DNA of 64,000 nt from Rhexocercosporidium sp. MPI-PUGE-AT-0058 (GCA_020746875.1 JAGTJL010000032.1:124001-188000); one strand, 5' to 3'. Positions 23,756 through 35,874 are shown, counted from the first letter of the stretch. Notes: a model not told the origin generated them from the letters alone. Made by a program: numbers and translations.

Positions 23756-25462
23756 TTCGAATCGCACGGGCGTATTCTAAGATCCTTTTTTTTTTTTTGC
23801 CTTAGTACGACGATGCGAATGAGCCTAAGACTGATGGTGGGAGACTGATGATGGGCAGGTTATTCCAAAATTCTTTGGCCAAGGCTCTTTTGTTATATAC
23901 TATTACATAGCTTGACTCAAGGCAGCAATAAGGCTACAAGATTAGGCAAATATTCTCGTGGGGGCGGTTCGCACTACTAACATTTGGTCAGCCTATGCTG
24001 TGAATGAGTCTTATATTTTAAGCAAATCTCAACGGTGAAAACTTAATTGTTTTTTAGATATCAAATATGCTACTTCGCTTGTGAGCCATCTTCGATAGCT
24101 TTAAGCCACAAGAAATTGTAAGAGCAGTAAACGCTATTGTCATCTAAAGTTTTCAAGTCCCACAATTGCCGCTCTGCTAGAATTCTTTGCGCCTTGTCCG
24201 ATTTACTAGCCGACACGTGACTGTGTGTCTAACTTGAGGTCGCCTGGCTTCCTCACTAAGGACTCCATCATTAGCTAGAAAAATAATTAACAAAAGATAA
24301 TAGCGATCTCCTTATCTTGATTTTCAAACTCTTTAGAACTGCCCTAAACATCGTTCTTCTACGGGATTTGATAAATGTGTTCAACACAAATCCATTTCCC
24401 CATTCATTCGTTACGAGTCTAGATATTGCTATAGGCCATGAGTAAATCGTAGGAAATGCAAGAAGCTGCCAAAAGAATTCTATTTAAGGTGCAAAGTTAA
24501 CTTTATTTTGGTAACCAAGTGCTTTTAATATGTTCCCTAGTCTTGATGCCCAAGTTTAGTAGCTTCAAATCTTCAATCGTGTTCCTTGTGTGGTAGCACG
24601 AGCACAAGGATTTCCCTATCAAAACAAAACATAAGAGGTGTAATAAGGCAGAAATCTTTGAGAAACAAGAATTACATTGGAAATAGAAACTGAAGTTCTT
24701 TTGATGGTACCCCGTGAGAAGAAAAAAGAAGAAGAAAACACACCAAAAAAGAATGTCAAGAGGGGCCGAATTGGGGCTATCACTGTGAGTTCCCGATCAT
24801 ATTTCAATTTTCTTTATAGAATAAACTTACATTGAACCCAAGACCACGTACAAGCGTTGAAATTACCCAAAGCACGTATTCTACCACTGAACTATCCGGC
24901 CTGTGACTTGAAAGATAAGTCTTTACATGCTTATATAGACCAGGGAAAATTTTCTCTTAGAAGGGAAGAGTTTTCTTTATTACTCGCTTTCGCGGTGGGA
25001 CTAAACCTACCTGGGTAAGAATACATTGTAATGTCCAACCAGAATTCAACTGAAAATCCACTGTGGATGGCTGGGTAGTTTGAGTTGGTGGGCGGTGAGG
25101 GGGTTATTGTGGGTTTTGTTGTGGAGTCGAGTTGATGCGAGGGGCTAAGCGAGATGGTTTCAGGGGCGGAGGGCTTACCTCGCGTATGTTGACGGTGAGT
25201 AAGTCTGTTTGTTGTAAATAATCAGTTTCTCGGCGGGTTGCAGCCTGTTGTGTAGAGAAGCCTACCAGGCTTTAAACCTCCGTTTTGAGTCTTGAATTCA
25301 TCTAGTTCATCTCTAAACTAAGAAATGATTGCGTGATTTCTCGCATTTAGTAGTCTTTGTATCTTGACCACACTCTTAGATCTCGTGGCAAGAATAAACC
25401 TCTCCATTCTGACATGACTCTAACAGGATAAGTATCCAGGCTGTTCTCGATAATCTAGCTCC
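23756..25462. other. AT-rich intergenic region
   Basis: About 1.7 kb, noticeably AT-rich between 23900 and 24950. It contains a tRNA-like sequence near 24828-24902 (listed separately). No coding signal was recognised. The 62-codon frame at 24619-24807 is AT-driven and unconvincing. Confidence 0.55.
24828..24902 (-). other. tRNA-like sequence, probably degenerate
   Basis: On the minus strand a GGCCGGATAGTTCAGTGGTA start resembles a tRNA acceptor, D-arm and A box. CTTTGGGT resembles an anticodon loop with TGG (Pro), and CTTGGGTTCAATG resembles a B box/T-arm. The 3' acceptor strand does not pair with the 5' GGCCGGA, and the variable part is too long without an intron. This looks like a tRNA-derived relic or SINE head, not a working tRNA. 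Confidence 0.35.
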
Positions 25463-26836
25463 TCATATCTCATACCTCCGATCCGGCTGAATGTCCGTCC
25501 ACTCCTGCACATTCCCAAAATCCATAACCTTATTCGGCCCACCCATTCTATCCTGCACATCACCCCAATCCCTTCCCACCGCCGTCTCCGGCCGCCATCT
25601 AAACGCCTTCTTCAGCTTCTCATCCAAACATCCCTCCATCGCGTCAGCAATAAACCCACCCACACTAGTGATATGCATAAACCCATGTCCACTTCCCCCA
25701 ATCGCCAACACCAAGCTCTTAAACTCCGGATGTCTATCAATCAGAAAATTCCGATCAGGAGTATCAGCACACCAACAGATCCTCGCAAAAGAGAAAGGCC
25801 GCTCCGCAAGATGCGGCATGGTATGGCTTAGGAATTCCCGCACGCGAGATTCGGCTTCTTTGGGGATCTGGTGTTTAGCGAAGGGGATGTTGATTCTCTC
25901 GCCTGAAGTGTTGGTGCTCCAATTACAGTACCCTGGATGTTCGTCGCAGATCTTCAGTTCGCCGTTCTCGGCGTCGGGTTCCATGAAGAAGCCACTCTCG
26001 AGGTTGAAGAGTACAGGGAGGTCTTTGTAAAGGGCGCATTCTTCTTTGCTCATCTTAATGTGAGCTAGTGTCCAGGCTGTGGGGCGTAATTGATCTTTTA
26101 CGTCCAGGAGGCTGAGAGCTTGAGCACCTGCTGCTAGGATTGTTGTTGAGGCACGGTGGCGAGTACCGTCTGCTGTCTCGGCGCCAACGACGTCCCCATT
26201 TTCTACGAGGAGGGTCCTGACGTCGCCTTGAGGGCCTGTGATGAATTTGACGCCGAGTCGTTTCGCTTCTTGGTATGCACTCATTAGTGCACCTCGGGCA
26301 AAGACCCACCCAGCGCCGGTCTTTTTGAAGCCTCCTTTCCAGCCTGGAAAGTCTCCGGTGAGGACACCCTTTGGCATCAAAGCACGGAATTGCTCAGGGG
26401 TGTCGATAATTTTGAAATCGGGGTTGTCGTGGATCTTTTCGTGCTTGGTTAGTTGCTGGAGTCCTTCAGCCGTGTGGGCACAAATGGCGTAACCGGTGTT
26501 ATGGTAGTGAGGTGCGAAGATTGGGTCGTGTAACCAGCCATCTGTTGCTAGACGGCGAAGGGTCTCTGACAGAGAATCGCCGAATTCGCTGGTTGGTGAA
26601 CCTGTGGCTGTGGTGAGATGAAATTTGAGCAAGAGTGGGGTTCCTTGCCTACCTTCTTCGATGATCTTATTGATGTCGTTGCCTGCTGAGATTGGTGATG
26701 GAAGCTCATATGGATCAAGGACTTTTACATTTTTGTAGCCCCGTCGAGCGAGATGCAGGGCTGTTGAGCATCCCCAAGTCCCAGCTCCGATTACGAGGAT
26801 AGATGAATTGTGGTCCGGTGCCGTGGAGGGGGCCAT
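25463..26836 (-). CDS. Fructosyl amino acid oxidase (amadoriase), FAD-dependent, 457 aa
   Basis: Likely oxidises fructosyl amino acids (Amadori products) to glucosone, amino acid and H2O2. Single exon. A frame continues upstream to 26914, but I prefer MAPSTAPDHNSS at 26836 because it puts the Rossmann motif VIGAGTWGCSTALHLARRG near residue 15, as in the family. SAGNDINKIIEE follows shortly after, a hallmark of amadoriases. Near the C-terminus RICWCADTPDRNFLIDRHPE contains the cysteine (about residue 356) that holds FAD covalently in this family. GGSGHGFMHITSVGG completes the FAD site. Sarcosine and pipecolate oxidases share this fold, but the GNDINK segment favours amadoriase. The C-terminus RRYEI does not end in a classical SKL-type peroxisomal signal. 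It is divergent from the CorA gene at 27914. Confidence 0.88.
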   Translation of the reverse strand: MAPSTAPDHNSSILVIGAGTWGCSTALHLARRGYKNVKVLDPYELPSPISAGNDINKIIEEGRQGTPLLLKFHLTTATGSPTSEFGDSLSETLRRLATDGWLHDPIFAPHYHNTGYAICAHTAEGLQQLTKHEKIHDNPDFKIIDTPEQFRALMPKGVLTGDFPGWKGGFKKTGAGWVFARGALMSAYQEAKRLGVKFITGPQGDVRTLLVENGDVVGAETADGTRHRASTTILAAGAQALSLLDVKDQLRPTAWTLAHIKMSKEECALYKDLPVLFNLESGFFMEPDAENGELKICDEHPGYCNWSTNTSGERINIPFAKHQIPKEAESRVREFLSHTMPHLAERPFSFARICWCADTPDRNFLIDRHPEFKSLVLAIGGSGHGFMHITSVGGFIADAMEGCLDEKLKKAFRWRPETAVGRDWGDVQDRMGGPNKVMDFGNVQEWTDIQPDRRYEI

Positions 26837-27913
26837 GCTGAAGACTTCCGCAGAATTAATAGTGATGTCTAATGTGCTCTGGCACGATTCGGTGTTGTCC
26901 ATCCTCTCAAGCAATGTCGCTTCTAGTCGAGGTTCTGATGTTTGTTTAACGTCTTGGAACGTAGTGGAGGTCTTCGGCCTTCATCAAATGATCACCGTCA
27001 ACCCCACTTTTGGTATCGTGGTGCAAATAGTGTATGATGACCACATCATCACCGTCCCATCTCTGGTAGACACCGCTATTCCTTCCGGAATATCCAAAGA
27101 GCAAGGATTGAAGTCTGGATCTGGGCAGACCCATGTTGTCTCCTCATTGTTGTTAGAAGGTCCCAAGGAATGAGAGATCCCAAGGGTATTCGTGGAGAGT
27201 TTGGGTCGGGAGATGTGAGATAGAGAAAACCAACATAGTCAATATGACTATTCAGAAATTGAAGGCATGGGTTGTCAGCTACAGTAGCATTCTGCTGTAG
27301 CGATACATATCACAATCTGATATCCTGAAGATGTATTGGAAATGCTGCACCACGACCGAAGAACAACAAACATATGAGAAAGGAGGCAATTTGGGGTCTG
27401 TCAAGATCCCAACAAGTCGCCAGAAGTAACTACGCCACTGTTGATCAAACACAATAAGGCATGCTGTTAACAAGCAACATTGACCAACGAAGTAAACAAT
27501 GCCAGACGGAGAACAAACAGCCTTGGAATAGGGGCGGGAAATTCCCATCTTTCAACGGCTCAAACGTCTCTAGCTCCCGGCCCGCGTCAAAAGAAATTGC
27601 TTGGCGTCTGACGCTTGGACCCGCCGCGACTGCGGGCTGAGAACCTCGAGGCTGAAACTGGGGATGAACTCTAGAAATCACTAGGTGGGATGTGATTGTA
27701 CACCATACAACACAACGCGTCAGCTTCCAGTCTTCCGCTTTCGAGCATTATCTTTCGTTCGCTTTTGTATTGCATAGAAACTTCACATGTTTCCTTCATG
27801 ATACCCAATTGCTTCTTTCGCATTCTAGAATCGGGGCCGCGCTCCTCTTAAACTCCCCCAACCTTCTATCAATATTCAATTCAAGTCGAGGCCAACAGCA
27901 TACGACCAACACA
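26837..27913. other. Divergent promoter region between amadoriase and CorA
   Basis: About 1.08 kb between two divergent starts. An upstream in-frame extension of the amadoriase frame occupies 26837-26914 and is probably leader. Frames at 26946-27681 on both strands show no domain. Confidence 0.55.
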
Positions 27914-29832
27914 ATGGCAGACGCACCTGGAACAAACATACGAGACTTCTCAGAGTCTTCTCCTACGGCCGGATCACCTCCAGTACGTGTCAATTTCGAT
28001 CTTGAAGCTGGAGAGCCCCGTTCTCCTACAGCCCCTGGCGATGATAGACCAAGACAAAGCACTTCTATCGGATCGGATCCAAGCATCGGCATATCCCAAT
28101 CACCCACTATGCTACGCCGGCGCAATCGAGCCAACACTGCGAAGTCTTTTGCTACAGTCGATATCACCCCGATGCTCCCCAATTGGCAAGCAGGTCAGGA
28201 GCCAGGACTCGACCCCTCGAAACACAATGGTGGCAGAACCGAAGTTCCTACCTTTCACGAGCAGTGCCAGATAACGGTTGTGGACTTCAGTGAAGATAAT
28301 ATGGTGGGATATGAATTGGATAATGAGCAGCTCATTCAGTTTCTCGATATGAAGCAGGAGACGTGGGTTAAATGCCGTTGGATCAATGTCAATGGACTGA
28401 GTTGGGATGTCATACAAGCGCTGGGGCAATACAAAAAGTTACATCGACTGGCGATTGAAGACATGGTCAACACGGCGAATCGCACGAAAGCGGATTGGTA
28501 AATGTCTCGCCATTCATTGTGGGGTCTTGCTAATGTTTCTCTATAGGTACGCCGACCATACCTACATGGTGCTTACTCTGCAGAAGTTGATTCACTTGCA
28601 TCCCGATGCTGATGATAGCGATTCCGACGACGGGGATATGGACAGCATCAGAAGACCTAAACGCGGACGGTTCAGCAAATTCATACATAATATGTTCTCC
28701 GGTTCTAAATCTAAGAGAAAATACCAAGAGAAGCAAACGATTGCAGGAGTTCACGATCCCACAACTGGGTTTGTGACTGGGCATACCGAGGGTGTCAGCG
28801 AGCCTCACTTGCAGAACCTGAAGACTCTTCAACGATACCATGGGGGTCCGAACAAGGAGCGAATGGAATTCATGGAGAAACATTCGCCTCTAACAACCCG
28901 GAAGTACGCTGTAAGCGCTGAGCAAGTCTCAATATTCTTGACATCTGGTAAGTCTTGCTGTTTAAGTCTCTAAAAGTCAGTGGGAGCTTTACTGATCTGG
29001 TGTAGACAACACTGTTATCTCATTCTTCGAAACATCGGCAGATGATATCGAGGAGCCTATTCTTCAACGACTCAGAACGCCAGATACCGTTCTACGGCAG
29101 TCCTGCGATGCTTCCATGATCGTCCAAGCAATTCTCGATGCCATCATTGATCTTGCTATCCCAGTAGCAACAGCATATCAGGATGTTATCGGCGATCTTG
29201 AACTCGACGTCTTAACCCAACCAGACCTTAAGCACACAACCTCCCTATACGTCATCACCAGCGAGATCATGACCTTTAGAGGTTTCGTAAACCCGATCGT
29301 GAATCTCATCAACGCTCTCCGCGACCACAAAGGTGCAACTTTGACCACTGCAATGGGCAGCGCTCGAAGCGACACGATGAAAGCTGCAAAGACAGTCAAT
29401 CTGTCTTCCATGGCGCAAATTTACCTTGGTGATGTCGAAGATCACATAATCCTCATCACCGAATCCCTCGACCAGATGCGCCGGGCCTGCGACAACATGA
29501 TCGATCTAATCTTCAATACAATAACAACATACACCAACGAGACCTTGAAACAACTTACAAATATCACCATCATCTTTCTGCCTATGACATTCCTCACCGG
29601 GTATTTCGGGATGAATATCGAGCCATTCCCGGCCCTTCATCATGGAGAGAGTTATTTCTGGATTATTGCGGTCCCGGTTGCTATTGTGACTGTGTTGTTC
29701 TTGATGAGGGATAGCATTCGCTGGTGGCTTTTGAAGCATGTCCAGCGACGTGGTATCACGAGACGGAGGAAGGGGAGGTTGGAGAGAGAGGCTGAGGCGC
29801 ATAAAGCTGCTGAGGCGAAGAGACGATTTTGA
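27914..29832 (+). CDS. CorA-family Mg2+ channel with GMN motif, 603 aa
   Basis: Probable divalent-cation (Mg2+) channel of the plasma membrane or vacuole, ALR/CorA type. Exons 27914-28497, 28547-28947 and 29006-29832 sum to exactly 604 codons. The start [15 protein letters not shown] follows an A-rich context. The N-terminal 130 residues are disordered and Pro/Ser rich. A cytosolic alpha/beta domain ([18 protein letters not shown]) leads to a long helical stalk. A charged insert, [20 protein letters not shown], lies in the middle. TM1 ([18 protein letters not shown]) ends with the selectivity motif YFGMN, and TM2 ([17 protein letters not shown]) follows. The tail is Arg/Lys rich and cytosolic. 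All family hallmarks are intact. About 5 kb to its left lies a different CorA-like protein without GMN, which serves as a contrast and not as a copy. Confidence 0.92.
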
Positions 29833-31288
29833 TCTCAGTTAGTTTGGGATATGGAAGCAAATTAGAGGCATCTCTGTCCTATTGTATAGAAGGAGGTTCG
29901 AATCTAGTAGATATCTAGAGGAAGACAAGATGAGTAGATCAGACGGATCAGATGATGCGTCGTATAAATAGGTGCACTCGACAGACTTGTTAGACCACAA
30001 GCTGATGCACAAAGCTATTCCCACCAAGCACCTAATCCTAACTCCCTTCTCCTTTCATCGTGATGTGAATGCAACCTCGTCTTCTGAGGCACCCCAGCCC
30101 TCACTAGATGGAGTATGTTAAATAGTAAGCTTTGAGCTAACAGGGAGCGTTCCCAGGTAACGTAGTAAACGCATTCCTTGAATTTGTCGAGGGAAGGTTG
30201 CAATCTAATAGCCGTTATGGCCAATGAGTAAGAGACAGATCTGATCTGATGTGAGATTATGAAGCACCACGTCGGAAAGGAGAGAAGTGGGAGAAGTGTG
30301 AGATTGTGTTTCTTCGCGACAGTCGTGTACGGCGAACTAGAATGGCCGATCATCGATTACCCAAGGGTGCTAATGCGAAGACATTACAACGTATTGTAAA
30401 AGAGCCTAATAGGGGAATATCTCCAGGTGTGTTCGAATGTGTTCTGAGATGATAAACAATAGCGGGGTACTGCGCTCGCCAATTCTCGGGGCGCGGGGTA
30501 ATTGAAGCGAGAATCGGCTCCCGATTTCTTCCTTTCGCACAAGATCTCAGAAGACTTTTGAATGACTAGTCCCAAGTCGATATCTGTAGAAAAGCATGGT
30601 ATGATCTTTCATAAAGGTCGAAGAATCGTAGTCCGAGTATCTTTCCGTCGCCGAGTCGTGAAAGATTTCAATCCCACTGTGAAGCCGGACTTGACAGAAC
30701 CTTTCGCCGGCAACTTGCATGCATGACATGAAGATGAACAAGGATACATCTGAGACGAGTTGATCATACACCCAAAACTGTGTCGCGCCCATACTATTTC
30801 AGGGGATGGCAGAGCGGCGAAAGTATTTGACATCCTCAAAAGCTCGGTCCAGTAGCGATACTGCACTGCACCAAACCAAGGGTACTCAAACCCCAGCCTC
30901 ACATTCCGTCCGCAATCAAATCAGCTCTGCCGCAAAGTCCTGCCGGACCCTAAAAGAGCTCCGCTCCGCCCTTCAACCACTCACATTTCTGCGACTTTGT
31001 ATCCAGCCGGTTTGACGGCGATTCCTAATGATTCTGTAATCAGGCGATTTGAGTCGCCGAAGTCTCCACATTGCCCATATCATGGTGGGACGACAACCGA
31101 GAATGCCAAGTCTGGGAGTCCGAGTCAGGACAAATAGCGAGTATAAAAGCAAGGCGTGTGAACTGCCGAAGTGAATCGAAGAGAATCGAACCAACAAAAA
31201 TCACTCACTTTCAAATCTTCAAATACTTCGTGGTACACCTCCACCAAATCAGATCAACTCTTTCTACACAATAATAGCAGAGAAAAAA
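29833..31288. other. Intergenic region with GST promoter
   Basis: No gene recognised. Overlapping minus-strand frames at 30384-30902 lack domains. The right end is the glutathione transferase promoter with a TATA box. Confidence 0.55.
31142..31148 (+). promoter_or_regulatory. TATA box of the glutathione transferase gene
   Basis: TATAAAA lies 140-147 bp upstream of the GST ATG at 31289, followed by a CA-rich leader. This fits an inducible, TATA-driven gene. No transcript data. Confidence 0.5.
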
Positions 31289-32068
31289 ATGGGTCTCACC
31301 ATCCACGGATCACCATACTCGACATGCTCCCAGCGAGTCTTCACCGCTCTCGCTGAGAAGGGCGTTGAAGCAGAATTGCACTCCCTCAACTTCGCGACCG
31401 GCGAACACAAGCAACCTGCCCACTTGAAGCTCCAGCCCTTTGGAAAGGTTCCCGTTCTGGAGGACGATGGTTTCTTTGTGTATGAGAGCCGTGCCATCGC
31501 CAAGTACATCGCGAAGAAGTATGCTGGTCAAGGAACAAAGTTGATGCCTGAGGAGTCTGATTTGAAGGCTTATGCGTTATTCGAGCAGGTATGTACCTTG
31601 ATGCTTGTTGAAAGGAGAGAAGAGTTGGTGACTTGAGGGGATCTGTGCTGATGAAGATATCGCAGGCTTGCTCAATTGAGCAGAATTACTTCGATGGCCC
31701 AGCTAACGGTATTTGCTTTGAGAAGGTCTTCAAGCCGTAAGATTCCACCCTTGAATGAAAGCAATGAATACGATCGATGCTGACAAAAGAACAGAATGAA
31801 GGGACTAGGCGCCACCGATGAAGTGGTCGTCAAGAAGCATGCCGCCAACCTCGATGCAGCCCTCGCTGTGTACGACGGTATCCTTGCCAAGCAGGCCTAT
31901 CTCGCTGGAGACGAGATCACTCTGGCTGATCTGTTCCATCTGCCATACGGATGTATGGTCAAGGCACAGGGCTTTGGGGACATCTTTGCAAAGTACCCCA
32001 ATGTTACCAGGTGGTTCGATGCTCTTGTGGCGAGAGAGAGCTGGCAGAAGGCGACTAGTAGAAAGTGA
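31289..32068 (+). CDS. Glutathione S-transferase, phi-like, 214 aa
   Basis: Cytosolic enzyme that conjugates glutathione to electrophiles or acts as a peroxidase. Exons 31289-31588, 31666-31736 and 31795-32068 sum to exactly 215 codons. The N-terminal thioredoxin-fold domain (residues 1-80) has the Ser-containing start GSPYSTCSQRV, the cis-Pro segment FGKVPVLEDD and the glutathione-contacting ESRAIAKYIAKKY. The C-terminal all-helical domain has LAGDEITLADLFHLPYG, the conserved N-capping motif with Asp. It resembles plant and fungal phi-class enzymes in length and motif order. The TATA box and lack of close neighbours suggest independent, stress-type regulation. Confidence 0.93.
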
Positions 32069-32753
32069 TCGTTTTCCTAGACGCCCTGCTTCTGTGATAC
32101 TACTAGAAGTTTCTCTTGACTTGAAATTAAGGCGGTAGATCGCAGAATAGAGCAAGAATTTTGACACTGGGCTAGCAATTCGCACGTGATTAGATGGTGA
32201 GATGATGAAACGGTGGCCAAGAAGACACTTGTCTATTTATCTCTCAGAAAACCAAAGTCCAAAAGAGCTCCTCCCTATCTTATATATTCCGGCACTCTCG
32301 GAGGTGATTAGTGACGAAAGATTTCAAAAAATCGCTTGCGATCACGTCACCTCGGTCTACTGTAAATGTGACTTCTTGGCATCTTCTTTCGCGCTCTCGG
32401 CCATCTACACATCTCCGAGTCTATTGATCCGGACCTCGAGAATTGGCAGGGCTGCTAATTCGAGAGTGGGCTACACCTTCAGCTGGTCACCCTTTCCCGA
32501 ATTCTTCTCTATTATTAGGAATCATTATCGTGCCTGCCTTGCCAGAGTCACAGCCTAATGGCTGCCTTCTAGGTTGCCAGTTTGCGGTCTATAATTTACA
32601 ATCCACCGCTTCTACCTTGACTTCGACGTTGATATGCTGAGGCTCAGACATCGAACCTCCAATATACTTCGAAACCACCTCTCAATCAAGCATCAATCAA
32701 TCAACAAGCAGTCATTTCGAGACCCACGACGGCAATTAGCCGTCGATCTCACG
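32069..32753. other. Intergenic region / leader of phosphoesterase
   Basis: The frame of the phosphoesterase stays open from 32634, which would add 40 residues rich in Arg and Ser. No separate gene was recognised. Confidence 0.5.
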
Positions 32754-33671
32754 ATGTCTTCCGGGAAGGTCTCTACACGATTCATGATAATCAGCGACAC
32801 CCACAATTTCGAGTTCGGCCAAGCCGAGAAAGTCAATGGCGCTCTACGATTGCCAACTCCAAAGATCGACGTTCTTCTCCACTGCGGCGACTTGACTCAG
32901 ACCGGCGGTCTGGCATCGTACCAAAAGTTGCTCAAAATGTTGGCATCCATTGATGCCGAGTTGAAGCTTGTTATCGCTGGAAACCACGATTTAGATCTAG
33001 ATGGAAAGTATTGGGAAAGCAAGCTCTGCTCCGATGACGAAGAGGAAGATCATGAACAGCACGGGAAGGCTGTCGAGATCATGACCGGATCTATGGCGAA
33101 GGCTGCAGGCGTGACTTATCTTGTCGAAGGGCTCAACACATTCACATTGAGCAACGGTGCAAAATTTACGATATACACATCTCCCTACCAGCCTGAATTT
33201 TGCGGCTGGGCATTCCCCTACGAACGAGACGAGGATAGATTCAATCCCCCGGAGCACGCTGCGCCCAATATTAAATGCATCGCAGAGAACCCAATACCGG
33301 ACTTCCCAGGAGTCGACATTATGATGACACACGGTCCCCCGAAAGATATTCTTGACTGGACATCACATGGCAATGTCGGGTGTGATGCTTTGCTGCGTGC
33401 TGTCAGCCGCGCTCGTCCACTCCTCTACTGTTTCGGCCACATCCATGAGGCCTGGGGATCGAATATTGTTACTTGGAAGGATGACAAGAAGATCGGAGCC
33501 GAAGCCATCGAAATTGAAAGTCGCCAGCCGAATTCGTATCCGAATTCGAGCGACGGGCCAGTGAGATTTGGAAAGGAAACACTCATGGTCAACGCCGCGA
33601 TTATGAATTTGAGCTACCGACCAACCAATGCTCCATGGCTGGTTGACTTGGATCTTCCTCGGGCGGAGTGA
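32754..33671 (+). CDS. Calcineurin-like metallophosphoesterase (MPPED/239AB type), 305 aa
   Basis: Putative phosphodiesterase or phosphatase with a di-metal centre. Single exon. I start it at MSSGKVSTRF (32754). An upstream in-frame ATG at 32634 would add 40 basic residues (MLRLRHRTSNILRNH) that resemble a mitochondrial presequence, so a dual start is possible. All metal-binding blocks are visible in order: SDTHNF, CGDLTQ, AGNHDLDLD, MTHGPPKDILDW and CFGHIHEAWG. The Pro-rich region before the HGPP block and GNVGCDAL match the MPPED1/MPPED2 branch. Substrate is unknown; relatives hydrolyse cyclic nucleotides or model phosphodiesters. The acidic loop DDEEEDHEQH is unusual but lies outside the active site. 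Confidence 0.88.
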   Translation: MSSGKVSTRFMIISDTHNFEFGQAEKVNGALRLPTPKIDVLLHCGDLTQTGGLASYQKLLKMLASIDAELKLVIAGNHDLDLDGKYWESKLCSDDEEEDHEQHGKAVEIMTGSMAKAAGVTYLVEGLNTFTLSNGAKFTIYTSPYQPEFCGWAFPYERDEDRFNPPEHAAPNIKCIAENPIPDFPGVDIMMTHGPPKDILDWTSHGNVGCDALLRAVSRARPLLYCFGHIHEAWGSNIVTWKDDKKIGAEAIEIESRQPNSYPNSSDGPVRFGKETLMVNAAIMNLSYRPTNAPWLVDLDLPRAE

Positions 33672-34129
33672 TCGAAATCATTTCGCTCGTACTCTATTAC
33701 GGCTGGACAGAATGTCTAGAAAACTGAGGGCCTAGATCTTACGAAATAGGTGTAATGCTGCGGACTTTCCACCCATAGAAGACGTTCACAAACGAGCACA
33801 TATATATCACGGTCTTCGGAAAACATCTTTGCTCGTGCTTGAGTCGTGAGTCCAAGCCATGGCTGCAAAAAGCTTCATTTATAACTACTACTAGACATTG
33901 TAAATTGTCCTAGTCAAGGATCCCACTTCGATATTTGCTTGGCTGCATCTGCGGATTTCGGGCTGACAAAGAATCGGCAGTCATCAGGGATAGCAAATCT
34001 TACATAGACCTTGGCGAGAGTTCTCCTTCAATCAGTTTTAAACAACATCATCTATCGTGAAGTCTCACATCTCCAAGAACAGAAACAAATCTTCCAAGTT
34101 GTCAACAAAATCTTGCCACCAAGAAGACG
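33672..34129. other. Intergenic region
   Basis: 458 bp between the phosphoesterase and the transcription-factor-like gene, both on the plus strand. No coding signal seen. Confidence 0.6.
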
Positions 34130-35874
34130 ATGACGAATATCAGCTCCCAAAATCACGTGTCATCGGTCAAAAATGCCCCAAAAGAATATGTCTTCGTTGA
34201 GGTGGCCAAAACTGGACGAGTAACAAACAAGAAACAACTACACAATGTCCGGAAACATATCATGAAAGATATTGGCAAGTCTAGGCGAAAGAACCATCGA
34301 GGTTCTGACAAACCACAGCAAAAAGCAAATATTAGAAGTCCCCCTGCCATGGAGACAACCTCCCCATATTCTTCACTCACTGATATTTCAGACCGTTCAA
34401 TACCCAGGGCTTGGTCATTAGGTTCTGGGCGAACGGATCCATTTGCTTGTTATCCCATACCTGTGGATCAAGATTTGCTCTTCTTGATTGATCATGGTAC
34501 GCTCGGAATCCTCCGGTCTTCTTCACGGATTTCACTGATAGCCCATCGCAGTAAACACATGTTCTGATATTCAACTGAGGCCCTTTAAAGACATGTGAGC
34601 TCACTCAAAATTCCTCCAAGACCACATAGCTTACTCGAAAATATTAAAGATGGTTGCCAATCAGCATATCTGACGCGGCTTTCTTCAACGAGATCTTGTC
34701 CCACGTGTCACTTCATGTTTACACGCTGAGACACGGGCTAAGTCGGGCGACCGAATGTCCGCAGTCTATGGTTCTACACTCACGAGCTGTCAATTCTGTA
34801 CGGAAACGACTGGACGATCCTGTTCTTGGGATAAGTGATGGGGTCATCGGAACGGTGCTTGCTTTTGCCTGCTTCAGTGTGAATAGTTTGTACCATATTT
34901 CTAGTCCCTAACTGACTTTTGTAGCATCGAATCAATTATTGGGAAACCTATGACATGCACATGGCTGCACTGTATCAAATCGTCAAGAGGAGAGGGGGCG
35001 TGAGCTCATTGATTGGTAATCCAACGCTCCGGAAACTCATGTCCGGGTTAGTTTTCTAGGCACCTTTTGCTCGGAACCTTTTCGACACTTAGATCAATCT
35101 CCTGACAGGTTTTCTAGCATCGACCTTGCAGCAACATGTTTTCTCGAGAAGCCCCACACTCTGTTTCCCCTACCAGAAATATCCGATGATTCGAACATGC
35201 CGACCACAACGCTGCCATGGCCGATCCCGCCAGCATCGAACAAAGACCAAAGTATTTGGAAGCATTCCTTCCTCAATGACTCCCCTCTGCTGCCAATATT
35301 CCACGACATGACGGACTTGATGTTGAGTCTCAAATCCGATTCTATTGACCACCGGAAGGTCGGTGGACCACTCGTATTGATCAATCGGGCAGCTGTATTC
35401 TCGCTGGTCAGTCGTCTGGACGATATCTCAATACCAATCGAAGATATAACACCAGACAACCTGGTGCAAGAGTGCTGTAGAATCGGAGGCATGCTACTTT
35501 TAGGCGGCGTTTACGATCACTTTCCATCCCAGGGCTTCCCATATTATGTGGAGCGGTTCATGGATACGGCATCGCTTGCTCGCAAACTGCACACCATCCT
35601 CCTGAAACTGGGACGATACAAGCAATGGGTTCTCCTCAAACCTTTATTGGTCTGGTCTGTGGCATTAGGCGCTCTCTCGTCGGATAATTCGGATGAAGTG
35701 AACGACTTCCTCAACTTGATACTCTTTGCTGGGAGGTGGCTAGGTCTTCACAATTGGATGGAAGCTTTGATGGTAGCTGGCAACCTCCTTTGGGTTGGTG
35801 AGGTGTTTGATGAGAGGTACAAACGACTGATTGCAAGCAAAAAGTGGGAATTTGATGCTAGCATCTACAAATAA
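34130..35874 (+). CDS. Fungal-specific transcription factor-like protein (Fungal_trans_2), 505 aa
   Basis: Probable regulator of the PF11951 class. Exons 34130-34496, 34552-34594, 34650-34878, 34925-35046 and 35118-35874 sum to exactly 506 codons. The N-terminus (APKEYVFVEVAKTGR, then VRKHIMKDIGKSRRKNHRG) is the basic start typical of this class, which often lacks a Zn2Cys6 cluster; none is present here. The middle (WLPISISDAAFFNEIL, then YQIVKRRGGVSSLIGNPTL) matches the conserved block of the domain. The C-terminal half is helical. It lies tail to tail with the NmrA-like gene, with only 63 nt between stops. Targets are unknown. Confidence 0.82.

Noticed and set aside
20967..29832. Tandem duplication of CorA genes
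   Set aside because: The two CorA-type proteins differ in architecture, strand, introns and the GMN motif, so they are not recent copies.
29860..29920. GGTTCGAATCT resembling a tRNA B box
   Set aside because: No A box at the right distance upstream and no cloverleaf pairing.
30384..30902. Minus-strand frames of 63-97 codons
   Set aside because: They overlap in different phases, have no recognisable domain and no supporting splice sites.
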